Origin: Anaerolineae bacterium
Lineage (GTDB): Bacteria; Chloroflexota; Anaerolineae; Aggregatilineales; Phototrophicaceae
DNA: 64,000 bases
Assembly (NCBI GenBank): GCA_017303635.1
Contig: JAFLCG010000023.1
Coordinates: forward strand, 1 to 64,000
Direction of reading: 5' to 3'
A program made the translations under genes and the position numbers. The notes beneath the pieces were generated by a model that saw nothing but the letters and a program-made list of their open reading frames with translations, was not told the DNA's origin and did not search any database. Shown piece by piece: positions 17,097 through 24,873 of this stretch (within the stretch, counting starts at the first letter, position 1; each line of letters begins with the position of its first letter).

Positions 17097-18812
17097 TTGA
17101 ATTTAGTGAATCAGCGGCGCATATCAAGCTACATCATTATCATCTGCGGCTTGCTGCTGATGACGGTGTATCACATTGGCTTCGGCGCACGTTACAGCAT
17201 GGAGAAGTATGGCGAACGACCACGCCAGTCCATCGGTACGCTGACAACATTCTCCAATGAGGGAGCCTACTGGTTTGTCGGCAGCATGGCGCTGCTCTTC
17301 GTCTTGTATGGGTGGGGTTTCTGGGCAGCGGTGCGGGCAAGTGTTCACTTTACTAATCGACAGCGATATGGGATGTTGGCGCTGGTGATCTTCGGTGGCA
17401 GTGTATTCAGCCTGATCCTGCTGCCCATGTACCCGGTGGATGCTTCTGATGTGTATGACTACATCATTCGGGGGCGCATCTCTGCCGTGTATGAACTAAA
17501 CCCTATGCTGAATACGCCCGATCAGATCATGCGCGATCCGTTCTATCGCTTTGCCTCCTGGCGCAGAACTGCCTCCGCCTACGGCCCTGCCTGGGAAATG
17601 CTGGCACACATGACAAGTACTCTGACCGCTAACGCTACCCGCAACCAGCAGGTAATTGCCTACAAGCTGCTGGCGATTACAGGTTATGGGCTGACTGCTT
17701 TGTTCCTGGGGTTAACGTTACAGCGAATTGCACCTCATCGACTTGTGACTGGCCTCTATCTCTTTCTGTGGAATCCGCTGGTGATCTACATGACCGCTGG
17801 CACGGGACACAATGACGCGCTCATGACAGCCAGTATGGCGTTAGCAGTCTATTGTCTCAGTCGGCGCTGGTATATTGCGGCGACCTTTGCCGCAATCCTG
17901 GGAACATTGATCAAGTTCATTCCGGTGTTGCTCATTCCCATCATCGCCTTGGTAGCACTACGGGAACTGGGAAGGCGTCAATGGCTGCGCTATGTAATTA
18001 CCTCAGCGTTAATCTGTGGATTCACGGCAGTGGCACTCTATGCTCCATACTGGCACGGTTGGGACACGCTAAGAATTCAGAGGCGGGAGTTGATGTATAC
18101 CGGATCAGCAGCAACTGTGATCCGGCAATGGTTGATGTTCTACCTGGATGGTGCTGCCGATCTTCAAACACTACCTCGCAATACGCCGAACAGCAATGCA
18201 TTGCTGGCGAACGGCACATTGCTGCTGTTCGGACTATTTTATCTGTGGCAGTTGGCACAGTTATGGCGTGACTATCAGCCAATTAATGCTGTTCGGATCA
18301 CTGCCCGCATCATACTGGCTTATCTCCTGATTGCTTCACTGTGGTTCCATGCCTGGTATGCGATCTGGCTGATTGCGCTGATCGCGCTGCTGGAAGATAC
18401 GCCACTGCGACGACTGTCGCTGATATTTAGCTACCTGGTTACCTGGCAGGCATTTCTGTACAACTACATGTTTGTGGAGACACGGGCTGGTTTGCGTCTG
18501 CCCTGGTTGGACGTGGTGCCGGTCATAATTTACATGGGATACGCCTGGTTGTTTATTAGTGCATATCACCTGAGTACTTGGCAGCGGCGGCGGCATACTA
18601 CGGCTGATGACAAGGCAATTGGAGGACGTTTGAAGTTTGCGCGTCAGTCAGCAGGCTTGACTCTCAGCAGCGTGAGTGACGAACTGGCGATCCGTTACGA
18701 TTACCTTGAACAATACGAGGATGGAGAGCGTCCGCTGCGGCTCGATCACGGACGGTTGCTGGCTCAACGCTTTGGCCTGACTTTGAGTGAATTACTGGGC
18801 ACGAAAGCATAA
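17097..18812 (+). CDS. GT-C membrane glycosyltransferase fused to a C-terminal HTH
   Basis: A 571-residue protein. Residues about 10-500 hold some 12 hydrophobic helices; the loop after helix 3 carries PVDASDVYDYIIRGRIS and then SAYGPAWEML, features of GT-C mannosyltransferases that use polyprenyl-phosphate sugars (the GT87 and MptA/B-like group). After the last helix a cytosolic tail (about 505-571) reads GGRLKFARQSAGLTLSSVSD, then DYLEQYEDGERPL, then LAQRFGLTLSELLG, a clear Xre/RodZ-type helix-turn-helix. The fusion of a glycosyltransferase with a DNA-binding-type domain is unusual; as in RodZ the HTH may bind protein rather than DNA. The start is TTG at 17097 behind GAAGGG; GTG at 17106 is an alternative. 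Its 3' end overlaps the opposing GT2 gene by 49 bases. Confidence 0.8.
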   Translation: MNLVNQRRISSYIIIICGLLLMTVYHIGFGARYSMEKYGERPRQSIGTLTTFSNEGAYWFVGSMALLFVLYGWGFWAAVRASVHFTNRQRYGMLALVIFGGSVFSLILLPMYPVDASDVYDYIIRGRISAVYELNPMLNTPDQIMRDPFYRFASWRRTASAYGPAWEMLAHMTSTLTANATRNQQVIAYKLLAITGYGLTALFLGLTLQRIAPHRLVTGLYLFLWNPLVIYMTAGTGHNDALMTASMALAVYCLSRRWYIAATFAAILGTLIKFIPVLLIPIIALVALRELGRRQWLRYVITSALICGFTAVALYAPYWHGWDTLRIQRRELMYTGSAATVIRQWLMFYLDGAADLQTLPRNTPNSNALLANGTLLLFGLFYLWQLAQLWRDYQPINAVRITARIILAYLLIASLWFHAWYAIWLIALIALLEDTPLRRLSLIFSYLVTWQAFLYNYMFVETRAGLRLPWLDVVPVIIYMGYAWLFISAYHLSTWQRRRHTTADDKAIGGRLKFARQSAGLTLSSVSDELAIRYDYLEQYEDGERPLRLDHGRLLAQRFGLTLSELLGTKA

Positions 18813-19486
18813 CGCAGGGTAACGCCGAGGATAAAATACGTCGCCAGCAGGGTGCCTCGCAACGTGCCGCTAACTTTGGAGTGACCTGACCACCGTTTGC
18901 GATAATGCACAGGGACTTCAACAATTCGGAAGTCACGCCGCGCGGCCTTCACCATCATCTCGGTCGGCCAGCCAAATGTCATCTCACGCATATCCAGTTC
19001 CAGCAGGTAATCGCGCCGGACAGCGCGATATGGGCCAAGATCCGTCACGTTCAATCTATACAGCAGCCTCATCAGGTGGGAGACCAGTTGATTGCCAAAT
19101 CGCTGGTGCGGAGGCATGGCACCTGGATCGATCTGCCTAGAGCGTGACCCAAGGACCAGATCGGCCTGACCTTCGACGATGGGATGGATGAGCAGCGGTA
19201 GTTCCGCCGGATCAAAACTGCCATCACCATCCAGAAAGAGCAGCACATCGGCTGTTTCAGACGCAGCCACCCCAGCAGCGCAGGCATAACCATAACCGCG
19301 CCGGGGTTCGTGTACCACAATTGCCCCCGCCTGGTGCGCTTCATCAGCAGTCTGGTCAGTTGAACCATTATCGACAACGATGATGCTGATGTTGCTCACG
19401 GACGGCAATTGGGTCGGAATCGCGCCGATCAGACGGCGGATGTTACCCGCTTCGTTCAGCGCCGGGATGATGATTGCCAGGCGCAT
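18764..19486 (-). CDS. Family 2 glycosyltransferase (DPM1/UPP-glycosyltransferase like)
   Basis: A 240-residue GT-A enzyme of the dolichyl/polyprenyl-phosphate glycosyltransferase type. It begins with IIIPALNEAGNIRRLI, then ISIIVVDNGSTD (nucleotide binding), and has the catalytic acidic motif LFLDGDGSFDP near residue 85. The segment DLGPYRAVRRD and a C-terminal RKRWSGHSKVSGT match family members that make lipid-linked sugars at the inner membrane. There is no C-terminal membrane domain, so the enzyme should be peripheral. Its start codon shares one base with the stop of the upstream transferase gene (19486), indicating translational coupling. It could supply the lipid-linked sugar donor used by the two GT-C enzymes on either side (inference). 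Confidence 0.87.
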   Translation of the reverse strand: MRLAIIIPALNEAGNIRRLIGAIPTQLPSVSNISIIVVDNGSTDQTADEAHQAGAIVVHEPRRGYGYACAAGVAASETADVLLFLDGDGSFDPAELPLLIHPIVEGQADLVLGSRSRQIDPGAMPPHQRFGNQLVSHLMRLLYRLNVTDLGPYRAVRRDYLLELDMREMTFGWPTEMMVKAARRDFRIVEVPVHYRKRWSGHSKVSGTLRGTLLATYFILGVTLRYAFVPSNSLKVRPKR

Positions 19487-20187
19487 CAGTCGATCATCTC
19501 GACAGGATTGGTTTTCAGGAAGGCCCGTGTGTGCGCCGCGATCTGGTCTGGTAGTTGGCTCAATTCCTCAGTCAGCCGCTTGAGATCAGATACATAATCG
19601 ATGTCATAGTGAACTGGCAGCAGATGTACGCTCAACCCCGCCTGTGCGGCCCGCTCCAGGGTGTCGGCGGTGACATGATCAGTGCTCATGGTCACGGTCA
19701 GAAACAGGGATGGGGCTGGCTTTCTGAGACCGATAAGGTAGTAACCACCGTCCTCGCAAGCCCCCAGGCTGACATCCGCTGCATCTAATGCCGCGAAGGC
19801 CTCGACCAAATGGGCAGCAGGCAGGCTTGGGCTGTCGCTATCCATGATGACCGCCCGATCATAACCCTGGGTCAGGCAGCGCGTGGTGGCATGATGTAAA
19901 CGCTCGGAGAGATCACTGCCTTCCTGCAATAGCAGTTCAAAATCGGGTGCGATCTGGCGGAAATAGCCTTCGCCCTCCTGTGGCAGATAAGCAATGATCG
20001 GCGTGATGTCTAACTGAGCGCGTGCGGCCCGGATGAGGTCCAGGGTGTCCAGCAAAAAGCACTCATACAGTGCCGATGCCTGTTCGCCGGTGAGCGCCGG
20101 TGTCAGGCGCGTCTTCGTCTGACCCGGTGCAGGTTGTTTGGCGACCACCATCAATGCGCGTTTAAGGGTTGAGCGTTGAGCGTTCAT
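19486..20187 (-). CDS. TIGR04282-type (DUF2064) glycosyltransferase/nucleotidyltransferase
   Basis: About 230 residues with a GT-A-like nucleotide-binding fold: VVAKQPAPGQTKTRLTPALT near the start (resembling CofC/MobA-type P-loops), VIMDSDSPSLPA in the middle and GACEDGGYYLIGL later. These are hallmarks of the DUF2064/TIGR04282 family, annotated as arsenosugar-biosynthesis glycosyltransferase although most members are uncharacterised. It is co-directional and coupled with the GT2 gene after it and overlaps the end of the GT87-like gene before it by 26 bases. I place the start at ATG 20187, which has AGGTGA just upstream; a GTG at 20193 and an ATG at 20151 are alternatives. The two radical SAM genes of the same run may be pathway partners, but this is not shown. 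Confidence 0.82.
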   Translation of the reverse strand: MNAQRSTLKRALMVVAKQPAPGQTKTRLTPALTGEQASALYECFLLDTLDLIRAARAQLDITPIIAYLPQEGEGYFRQIAPDFELLLQEGSDLSERLHHATTRCLTQGYDRAVIMDSDSPSLPAAHLVEAFAALDAADVSLGACEDGGYYLIGLRKPAPSLFLTVTMSTDHVTADTLERAAQAGLSVHLLPVHYDIDYVSDLKRLTEELSQLPDQIAAHTRAFLKTNPVEMID

Positions 20188-21625
20188 GTTCACCTGTTAG
20201 TTGACTGGGGGAGGAAAGCGTTAGATGGGGCAGCATCCAGCGCTGGCGTATCCATTCCAGCGCCGCCAGCAGGAGGAGCAGGTACAACGGCCAGAACTGA
20301 AGATGAATACCCCAGGCCTCCTCTCTCCAGCGGAGGAAGAAGGTATAGGACAGGGCCACTGTCCCGGTGAAACTCCACCAGGCCAGCGCCATATTCAGCC
20401 GGGGAGACAATTCGAGTGCGATAAGCGGCAGCAACCACAAGACGTACCACGCGAACAGGTTGTGGTTGATGAGCAGATAAATCCCGATGGGCCAAAAACA
20501 GCGCAGAATGGCCGACCGCGCGGTCCGGGCAGGGCGGGCAACCATGTACAAGCTGGCAATGATCACCAACAGCGGCATCCCCACATTGCCGGGGATTTGC
20601 CAGCGAAGGCCATAATCCCTCGCCAGATCGGTCGCCAACCCCATCAGCGGCGAGATGTTAAAGAACTCACCACCATAGGTGGACAAAAACCCCAGTGAAT
20701 TGACTCCCGGCTGGAAATAGAGCGCATAACCAACCAGCACCGTCAGCACCAGGGTGATGGGCAGCATCAGCCGCCAGTGACGCCGCCTGTGGTCATCAAC
20801 CAGGCTCCATAATGGCACAGCCAGCATCGCGGGATACAGCTTCATCAAGGTTGCCAGCCCAAGCAGTAGGCCAATGCCTGCTTCATAGCGCCAACTTACC
20901 CGGCTGGAGGGCGCACGCGCGCGCAGTAGAAATGCGCCAACCAACAGCGGCAGGTAAAGCGCATCGACATGCGCCGCGTGTGCGACTTCAAAGATCAGCA
21001 GCGGATTCCATAAGAATATCAGCGCCCGCGCTGGCGATTGGTTGAGTACCTGTAGCAAGTGGACCAGCAGCCAACCAGCCAGCAAAGTCGCACCGATCAT
21101 CACCACCTTCATGCCCGTCACGCTGTCCGGGAATAGGCGCCAGGTAAAGGCGAAGACCATTTGTGCGGCAGGCGGGTAAATGGTGACGGCATTCGGACGG
21201 TTCATGCTCGGCCAGATTACCTCATCACGGAGGGGTTCCAGTTCGGCGGCATTCGACGGATACCGATACGGACTGAACCCAGCCGCCTGTACCCGACCAT
21301 CCCAGATGTAACGGAACATATCATCCGAGAGAGTCGGCCAGGAGGGGATGAGCAGCAGATTGAACACCAGGGCGAAGCCGAAAATCATCCTCAGTGAGGA
21401 TTTCTCAGCGGATCGAATAACCTTCCAGCATCCGAGCGCATATAACATGAACAAGCCAAAAAAGATCGGGAAAAATGGCTCCATCCGCTGAGGACGAAAA
21501 TGGCCGTGCAGTAGCACTAGCAGATACAACGGCAGCGACAGCAACCCCAGGACTGCCAGGGGCTGCTGCCTCAGCCAGATCATCAAGAGCCGATATTGAT
21601 GAAACCAGGAAGTCGTCACAATCAC
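20162..21625 (-). CDS. GT87-like integral membrane glycosyltransferase
   Basis: A 487-residue GT-C type protein with roughly 11 hydrophobic helices. The first large loop after LIPSWPTLSDDMFRYIWDGR contains the acidic pair (DD) expected of the polyprenyl-phosphate-sugar-dependent catalytic loop, and the next loop has NAVTIYPPAAQM, corresponding to the YGP/YPP motif of GT87 and related mannosyltransferases. It lacks the HTH tail of its counterpart at 17097-18812. A charged C-terminal end (about 460-487) follows the last helix. It lies in a minus-strand run with two soluble glycosyltransferases, which suggests that together they make and transfer a sugar to a surface polymer or lipid. The acceptor is unknown. 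Confidence 0.82.
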   Translation of the reverse strand: MIVTTSWFHQYRLLMIWLRQQPLAVLGLLSLPLYLLVLLHGHFRPQRMEPFFPIFFGLFMLYALGCWKVIRSAEKSSLRMIFGFALVFNLLLIPSWPTLSDDMFRYIWDGRVQAAGFSPYRYPSNAAELEPLRDEVIWPSMNRPNAVTIYPPAAQMVFAFTWRLFPDSVTGMKVVMIGATLLAGWLLVHLLQVLNQSPARALIFLWNPLLIFEVAHAAHVDALYLPLLVGAFLLRARAPSSRVSWRYEAGIGLLLGLATLMKLYPAMLAVPLWSLVDDHRRRHWRLMLPITLVLTVLVGYALYFQPGVNSLGFLSTYGGEFFNISPLMGLATDLARDYGLRWQIPGNVGMPLLVIIASLYMVARPARTARSAILRCFWPIGIYLLINHNLFAWYVLWLLPLIALELSPRLNMALAWWSFTGTVALSYTFFLRWREEAWGIHLQFWPLYLLLLLAALEWIRQRWMLPHLTLSSPSQLTGEHERSTLNP

Positions 21626-21644
21626 AGGCTCTTGTACATGGGGA

Positions 21645-22361
21645 TTATTGCCCGGTCAGCAGCAAGCCGATGCGCCCCAACGGGTTACCATCCGCTGCCA
21701 TCTTTTGCAGGCGGGGGATCAGCAGAGCGTCCAGGCCGAAGAAACGCCCCGGTGCCAAGGTAATGACGAAGATCGACAAGAAAATCATGTTCAGATAAAT
21801 CCACTCCCATTCAAATGGACTGGGAATGTTCGCCAGGCCGACGGCTAACTGGGCTGATACACCGAGGGCGATTAATCCGCCCAACCGACTGAACAAACCT
21901 AAGCCAACCAGGATGACAATGGAGAACTCGGCCAGCCAGACCAACCAGCCTGTGATGCGGATATTCGGTATGATGATGTTATCCACCACCCAACCGTTGA
22001 TCTGTCGCAGCCCTGTCAAATTCAGGAAGATTTCCGGCGTGCCGGTGTTATCCAGGTTGGCTTCAAATACCCGCAGTTCCCGGTTAGCCGCATAGAAGGA
22101 CTGAATGCCCAACCAGTCACAGAGGCCTGTTGTTCGATTCAAGCGGATGCGCCCCTCTTGAATAGCACCCGTAGTGAACGAAAAATCCGCTGGGCAGCCA
22201 AATGTCGGGGGCATTTTCCAGAATAACTGGGTGAAAAATAAGTACGCCAGCGCCAGACGCACAATCAGCATCCCCACTTTATGAATCGTGGTGATGCGGA
22301 TGGTGTTTCCGGCAGCCCCGACCTGGGCCTTTGTCTCTTGATCGACGGTCTGTTGCGTCAT
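21645..22361 (-). CDS. DoxX/DoxD-like membrane protein
   Basis: A 238-residue membrane protein with four hydrophobic helices (about 28-48, 130-152, 160-180, 188-208) and a long loop between helices 1 and 2. Helix content and the segments IRLALAYLFFTQLFWK, ILVGLGLFSRLGGLIALGVS and NMIFLSIFVITLAPGRFFGLDA follow the DoxX family, which includes the small subunit (DoxD) of thiosulfate:quinone oxidoreductase and many uncharacterised proteins. The loop of about 75 residues, with two cysteines (GCPADF and GLCDWLG), is larger than usual. It starts the run toward the glycosyltransferases and follows the NUDIX, DsrE-like and TusA-like genes, so a link to sulfur metabolism is possible but only contextual. 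Confidence 0.7.
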   Translation of the reverse strand: MTQQTVDQETKAQVGAAGNTIRITTIHKVGMLIVRLALAYLFFTQLFWKMPPTFGCPADFSFTTGAIQEGRIRLNRTTGLCDWLGIQSFYAANRELRVFEANLDNTGTPEIFLNLTGLRQINGWVVDNIIIPNIRITGWLVWLAEFSIVILVGLGLFSRLGGLIALGVSAQLAVGLANIPSPFEWEWIYLNMIFLSIFVITLAPGRFFGLDALLIPRLQKMAADGNPLGRIGLLLTGQ

Positions 22362-22390
22362 GCCAATTCTCCCTGTTTATTGAAGCGCGG

Positions 22391-22945
22391 CTATTTGGTC
22401 GAGTGGTTCATGCGGTGCAGCGCAGCATGAAGTACGGCTGTAACAGTCATGCCATCGCGGATTTCGCTCTCCCTCACCATTCGCAACACTTCATCGAAGG
22501 GGAACGTTTGTATTTCAAAGAACTCAGTGTCGTCAGGTGGCAGCTTATGCTGGCTCAGGCCATAGCCTAGATAAAGATGCGCTGTTTCGTCGCATACACT
22601 CTTAGAGGTGTAATAAATGCTGACCGGAACCAGACTGGCAGCACGATAACCTGCCTCTTCGCTTAGTTCGCGCTGCGCCGCTTCTTCCGGGGATTCGCCC
22701 GGTTTGATCCCGCCGGTGGGCATCTCCCATCGGAAATCTTCTTTCTGCACATACCGATATTGCCGTACCAGCACGACCTGGTCGTCATCGAGGAAAGGCA
22801 GTACGCCGACGCACTGACCAAATGAGCAGACGCCGTAGATAGTGGTGCGGCCATCCGGCAATTCGGCAATGTCTTCGCGCAGGCTCATCCACTTATTCTG
22901 ATAAATCTCGCGGCTGGATTGGGTTTTCCAGGGTTTGGGTGGCAT
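22391..22945 (-). CDS. NUDIX hydrolase (ADP-ribose pyrophosphatase type)
   Basis: A 184-residue hydrolase with a complete NUDIX box: GGIKPGESPEEAAQRELSEE, giving the G-x5-E-x7-REUxEE-x-G pattern that binds magnesium. Upstream features VWTP-like strands are replaced by the typical pre-box VLVRQYRYVQKEDFRWEMPTG, and the C-terminal EIQTFPFDEVLRMVRESEIRDG fits the ADP-sugar pyrophosphatase group (NudF/ADPRase), which cleaves ADP-ribose or related ADP-sugars. The exact substrate is inferred from subgroup similarity only. The start MPPKPWKTQSSREIY matches the common opening of these enzymes. It is separated from the preceding gene by 150 bases that contain a strong hairpin, so it may have its own promoter. 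Confidence 0.87.
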   Translation of the reverse strand: MPPKPWKTQSSREIYQNKWMSLREDIAELPDGRTTIYGVCSFGQCVGVLPFLDDDQVVLVRQYRYVQKEDFRWEMPTGGIKPGESPEEAAQRELSEEAGYRAASLVPVSIYYTSKSVCDETAHLYLGYGLSQHKLPPDDTEFFEIQTFPFDEVLRMVRESEIRDGMTVTAVLHAALHRMNHSTK

Positions 22946-23051
22946 TGCTCAATACTTTCGGTAAAGACCGTTCCCGACCAAATCGTTAGTCGAGCATAGG
23001 ATGATCGAATGGTCTTTCGACAACCAGACTCCGTTACGGAGCCGTAGGAGG

Positions 23052-23098
23052 GATCTGGCAATAGGGACAACCTGTCTGATTGTCCCTATTGCCAGATC
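23052..23098 (-). terminator. 19-bp perfect hairpin after the DsrE-like gene
   Basis: GATCTGGCAATAGGGACAA (23052-23070) is perfectly complementary to 23080-23098, with a 9-base loop. It touches the stop codon of the DsrE-like gene. There is no T run on the minus strand, so it is either a terminator working without U-tract, an RNA-stabilising element, or a small repeat. Confidence 0.5.
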
Positions 23099-23456
23099 AA
23101 TAAGATACGCTGCCCGCGCCATGTGAGAGGAATTCGACCAACCTGGCACCGCCCGCCAGCACCGCTCCGGGGATCAGCTTATCTTCGGTTACACTACGCA
23201 CAGTCGCGCACGGCGGGCAGACCCAGATCATCCCGCCGCCTGCCACAAAGCTATCAAGCAGTTCCTTCAGCGGCTTGAACCCTGCCGCATGAATGTCATC
23301 GGCAAAGCCCTGTTGAGCCAGCAGAACGGCCTCTACCGTCAGGAATACAGCGGTTTCCTGACCACCCGCGATTCCCGCATTGGCGACGACGAAGGCGACG
23401 GTGGCCTTATCAATGTTGTCTTTGCCTGAACTCAGGTTGACGAGCAGCTTTGCCAT
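23097..23456 (-). CDS. DsrE/DsrF-like sulfur-carrier family protein
   Basis: A 119-residue protein of the DsrE fold: an opening MAKLLVNLSSGKDNIDKATV, a central GQETAVFLTVEAVLLA and a C-terminal VCPPCATVRSVTED. The conserved cysteines are Cys in WVCPPCATV, matching the active cysteine site of DsrE-like proteins that carry persulfide or act as peroxiredoxin-like partners. I chose the start at 23456, where similarity begins, rather than an in-frame start at 23516 that would extend into the TusA-like gene. The neighbouring TusA-like gene ends four bases upstream, so the two are co-expressed. Together they form a sulfur-relay pair; the acceptor (for example a sulfur-oxidation or thiolation enzyme) is not in the window. 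Confidence 0.82.
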   Translation of the reverse strand: MAKLLVNLSSGKDNIDKATVAFVVANAGIAGGQETAVFLTVEAVLLAQQGFADDIHAAGFKPLKELLDSFVAGGGMIWVCPPCATVRSVTEDKLIPGAVLAGGARLVEFLSHGAGSVSY

Positions 23457-23460
23457 GACG

Positions 23461-23715
23461 TTACACACCTTTCCGAATGTAGAAATGCGATGGTTGGTTG
23501 GGGTCTCCGGGTACATCCTGATGCAGCAGCGTGTTCTGGGTCATCCGGCACCAGGCGGGAATATCCTGCGCCGCGCCGCGGTCATAGCCGACCACATGCA
23601 GCACGCTGCCCGGCAACAGACCCTTCATAAACTGTGCAATCAGCAGTACCAGATCCCCGCACCCGGTTACGCCCGCGTCAAGTGTTTCGGTGGCTGGGGG
23701 TGGTGCGTTCAGCAT
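23461..23715 (-). CDS. TusA/SirA-like sulfurtransferase
   Basis: An 84-residue protein with the TusA-like two-layer fold: ATETLDAGVTGCGDLVLLIA carries the single conserved cysteine, followed by MKGLLPGSVLHVVGYDRGAA and DIPAWCRMTQNTLL, and it ends in the typical HFYIRKG strand. The classic CPxP motif is changed to CGDL, which is common in the subgroup lying next to DsrE genes. It should bind a persulfide on that cysteine and pass it to a partner, most likely the DsrE-like protein encoded four bases downstream. Start codon is the first ATG of the frame; an alternative is not evident. It follows the broken RAM-domain gene in the same direction. Confidence 0.8.
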   Translation of the reverse strand: MLNAPPPATETLDAGVTGCGDLVLLIAQFMKGLLPGSVLHVVGYDRGAAQDIPAWCRMTQNTLLHQDVPGDPNQPSHFYIRKGV

Positions 23716-23730
23716 AGGCGATCCGATCTG

Positions 23731-23973
23731 CTACCAAATGACCAGACAAGTTTCAGTGCGGCGAACGCCCACGGCGCTCGCAATTCCTTGGCTAATTCAG
23801 TTGCCCAGGTCTTGAATTGTCGGTGCTTCGACATAGGCAATCAGGTCAAACCGCCCAGTGGTTGCATGAACTGACTTGATGACGGAAGCGTCCAACTGCA
23901 TCCCAGCCAACTCCTGCACCAATTCCTGGACGCGCGTCGGCTCGGCTTCGATGAGAACGTAAGCGTAGATCAT
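23731..23973 (-). pseudogene. Lrp/AsnC-type RAM-domain protein with internal stop
   Basis: From the ATG at 23973 the frame reads IYAYVLIEAEPTRVQELVQE, then ATTGRFDLIAYVEAPTIQDL, the stand-alone RAM (AsnC ligand-binding) domain found in many bacteria and archaea as an about 78-residue protein. A TGA at 23797-23799 stops it after 58 codons. The same frame resumes with GVRRTETCLVIW and a TAG at 23731, exactly the expected C-terminus. The piece between reads better in another frame (WATELAKELRA), so two compensating shifts are likely, through either assembly error or decay. A functional protein would bind a small ligand (amino acid) and form oligomers without DNA binding. Confidence 0.65.
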
Positions 23974-24042
23974 AAATCCCTCTTGTATGTATCTAACCGA
24001 TCAGAGTGTGGCCCTGCACGAGAGCCGGAGGGTTTTCTACCC

Positions 24043-24864
24043 TCAGGTAAAGGTGAACTGCGGGACGCTGCCTGTGAGCGCCATTTCGTCCATAATACCC
24101 TGGACTTTATCGACTGAATGTTTCAACGGGAACAATTTCTTGGCGACCTGCATATCCCCGTCGGTGGACAGTGGGTGCCAGAAGACACCATCAATGTTGA
24201 CGGTCAACTCCGGCACCAGGTTATCCATCCCCAGCACGATGCCCTCTTTGGAGTAGCCGCGCTTCGCCAGCGGGCGGATGAAGTGATCCTCGTTGGGGAT
24301 GCCCAGCGACTCACGGAAGGTATGCAGTTCATGCATGTGGGCGCAGTTGACAGGTGTTTCGGTGGTGCCGATGCGGACGCGGAAACCCGCTTCCTGGAGC
24401 AGTTGAATACCTTCGACGGCTTTCGCCCATGCGCCCTTTCCGCGGTAGGCATCGTGGTCTTCAGCGCGCCCACCATCCAGGCTCACCTGGATGATCAGGT
24501 TGTCATTGGCTATCGCCTTCAGTTTTTCCAGCCGCGGTCCGCGCAAAATCATGGCGTTTGTGAGGACGGTTGTTTTCACCCGCGCCGATGAATAGCTCAA
24601 CATATCATAAATATCATTCAGGATGAACGGTTCACCACCCGTGAAAAACACATGATCGAAACTCAGCGCCAAGGCTTCATCTACCAACCGCTTGACATTC
24701 TCGAAGCCGATGGCGCGGCGCGGCGCATTGGGGCTGGACTTGGCGACGCAGTACGAGCAACGCAGGTTGCAGTCGTAATTGGTATAAATCCACAACTTCC
24801 ACTGCAACGCGGGAACCTGACACTGCTGTTGTCCTTGTCCGTTTAGAAAGGTCTCTATACTCAT
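24043..24864 (-). CDS. Radical SAM protein
   Basis: A 273-residue radical SAM enzyme. The cluster-binding motif DCNLRCSYC gives Cys32, Cys36 and Cys39; the SAM-binding region shows FFTGGEPFI and the strand VSLDGGRAEDHDAYRG. After the core the protein continues with GTTETPVNCAHMHELHT and a C-terminal region that has no obvious SPASM cysteine set, so only one Fe-S cluster is likely. I cannot name the substrate. The start is ATG 24864 behind GGAGAG; TTG 24867 directly before it is also in frame. It begins 9 bases after the other radical SAM gene and is evidently co-transcribed; such pairs often act on one peptide or tetrapyrrole-like substrate, but this is speculation here. Confidence 0.85.
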   Translation of the reverse strand: MSIETFLNGQGQQQCQVPALQWKLWIYTNYDCNLRCSYCVAKSSPNAPRRAIGFENVKRLVDEALALSFDHVFFTGGEPFILNDIYDMLSYSSARVKTTVLTNAMILRGPRLEKLKAIANDNLIIQVSLDGGRAEDHDAYRGKGAWAKAVEGIQLLQEAGFRVRIGTTETPVNCAHMHELHTFRESLGIPNEDHFIRPLAKRGYSKEGIVLGMDNLVPELTVNIDGVFWHPLSTDGDMQVAKKLFPLKHSVDKVQGIMDEMALTGSVPQFTFT

Positions 24865-24873
24865 CAATCTCTC

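Noticed and set aside
16879..17100. 73-codon plus-strand frame before the GT-C gene
   Set aside because: No ribosome site, no protein-like pattern, and it overlaps the preferred start of the next gene.
23797..23799. TGA in the RAM-domain gene as selenocysteine or readthrough codon
   Set aside because: The family has no cysteine at this position and no stem-loop for recoding is visible; frame errors explain it better.
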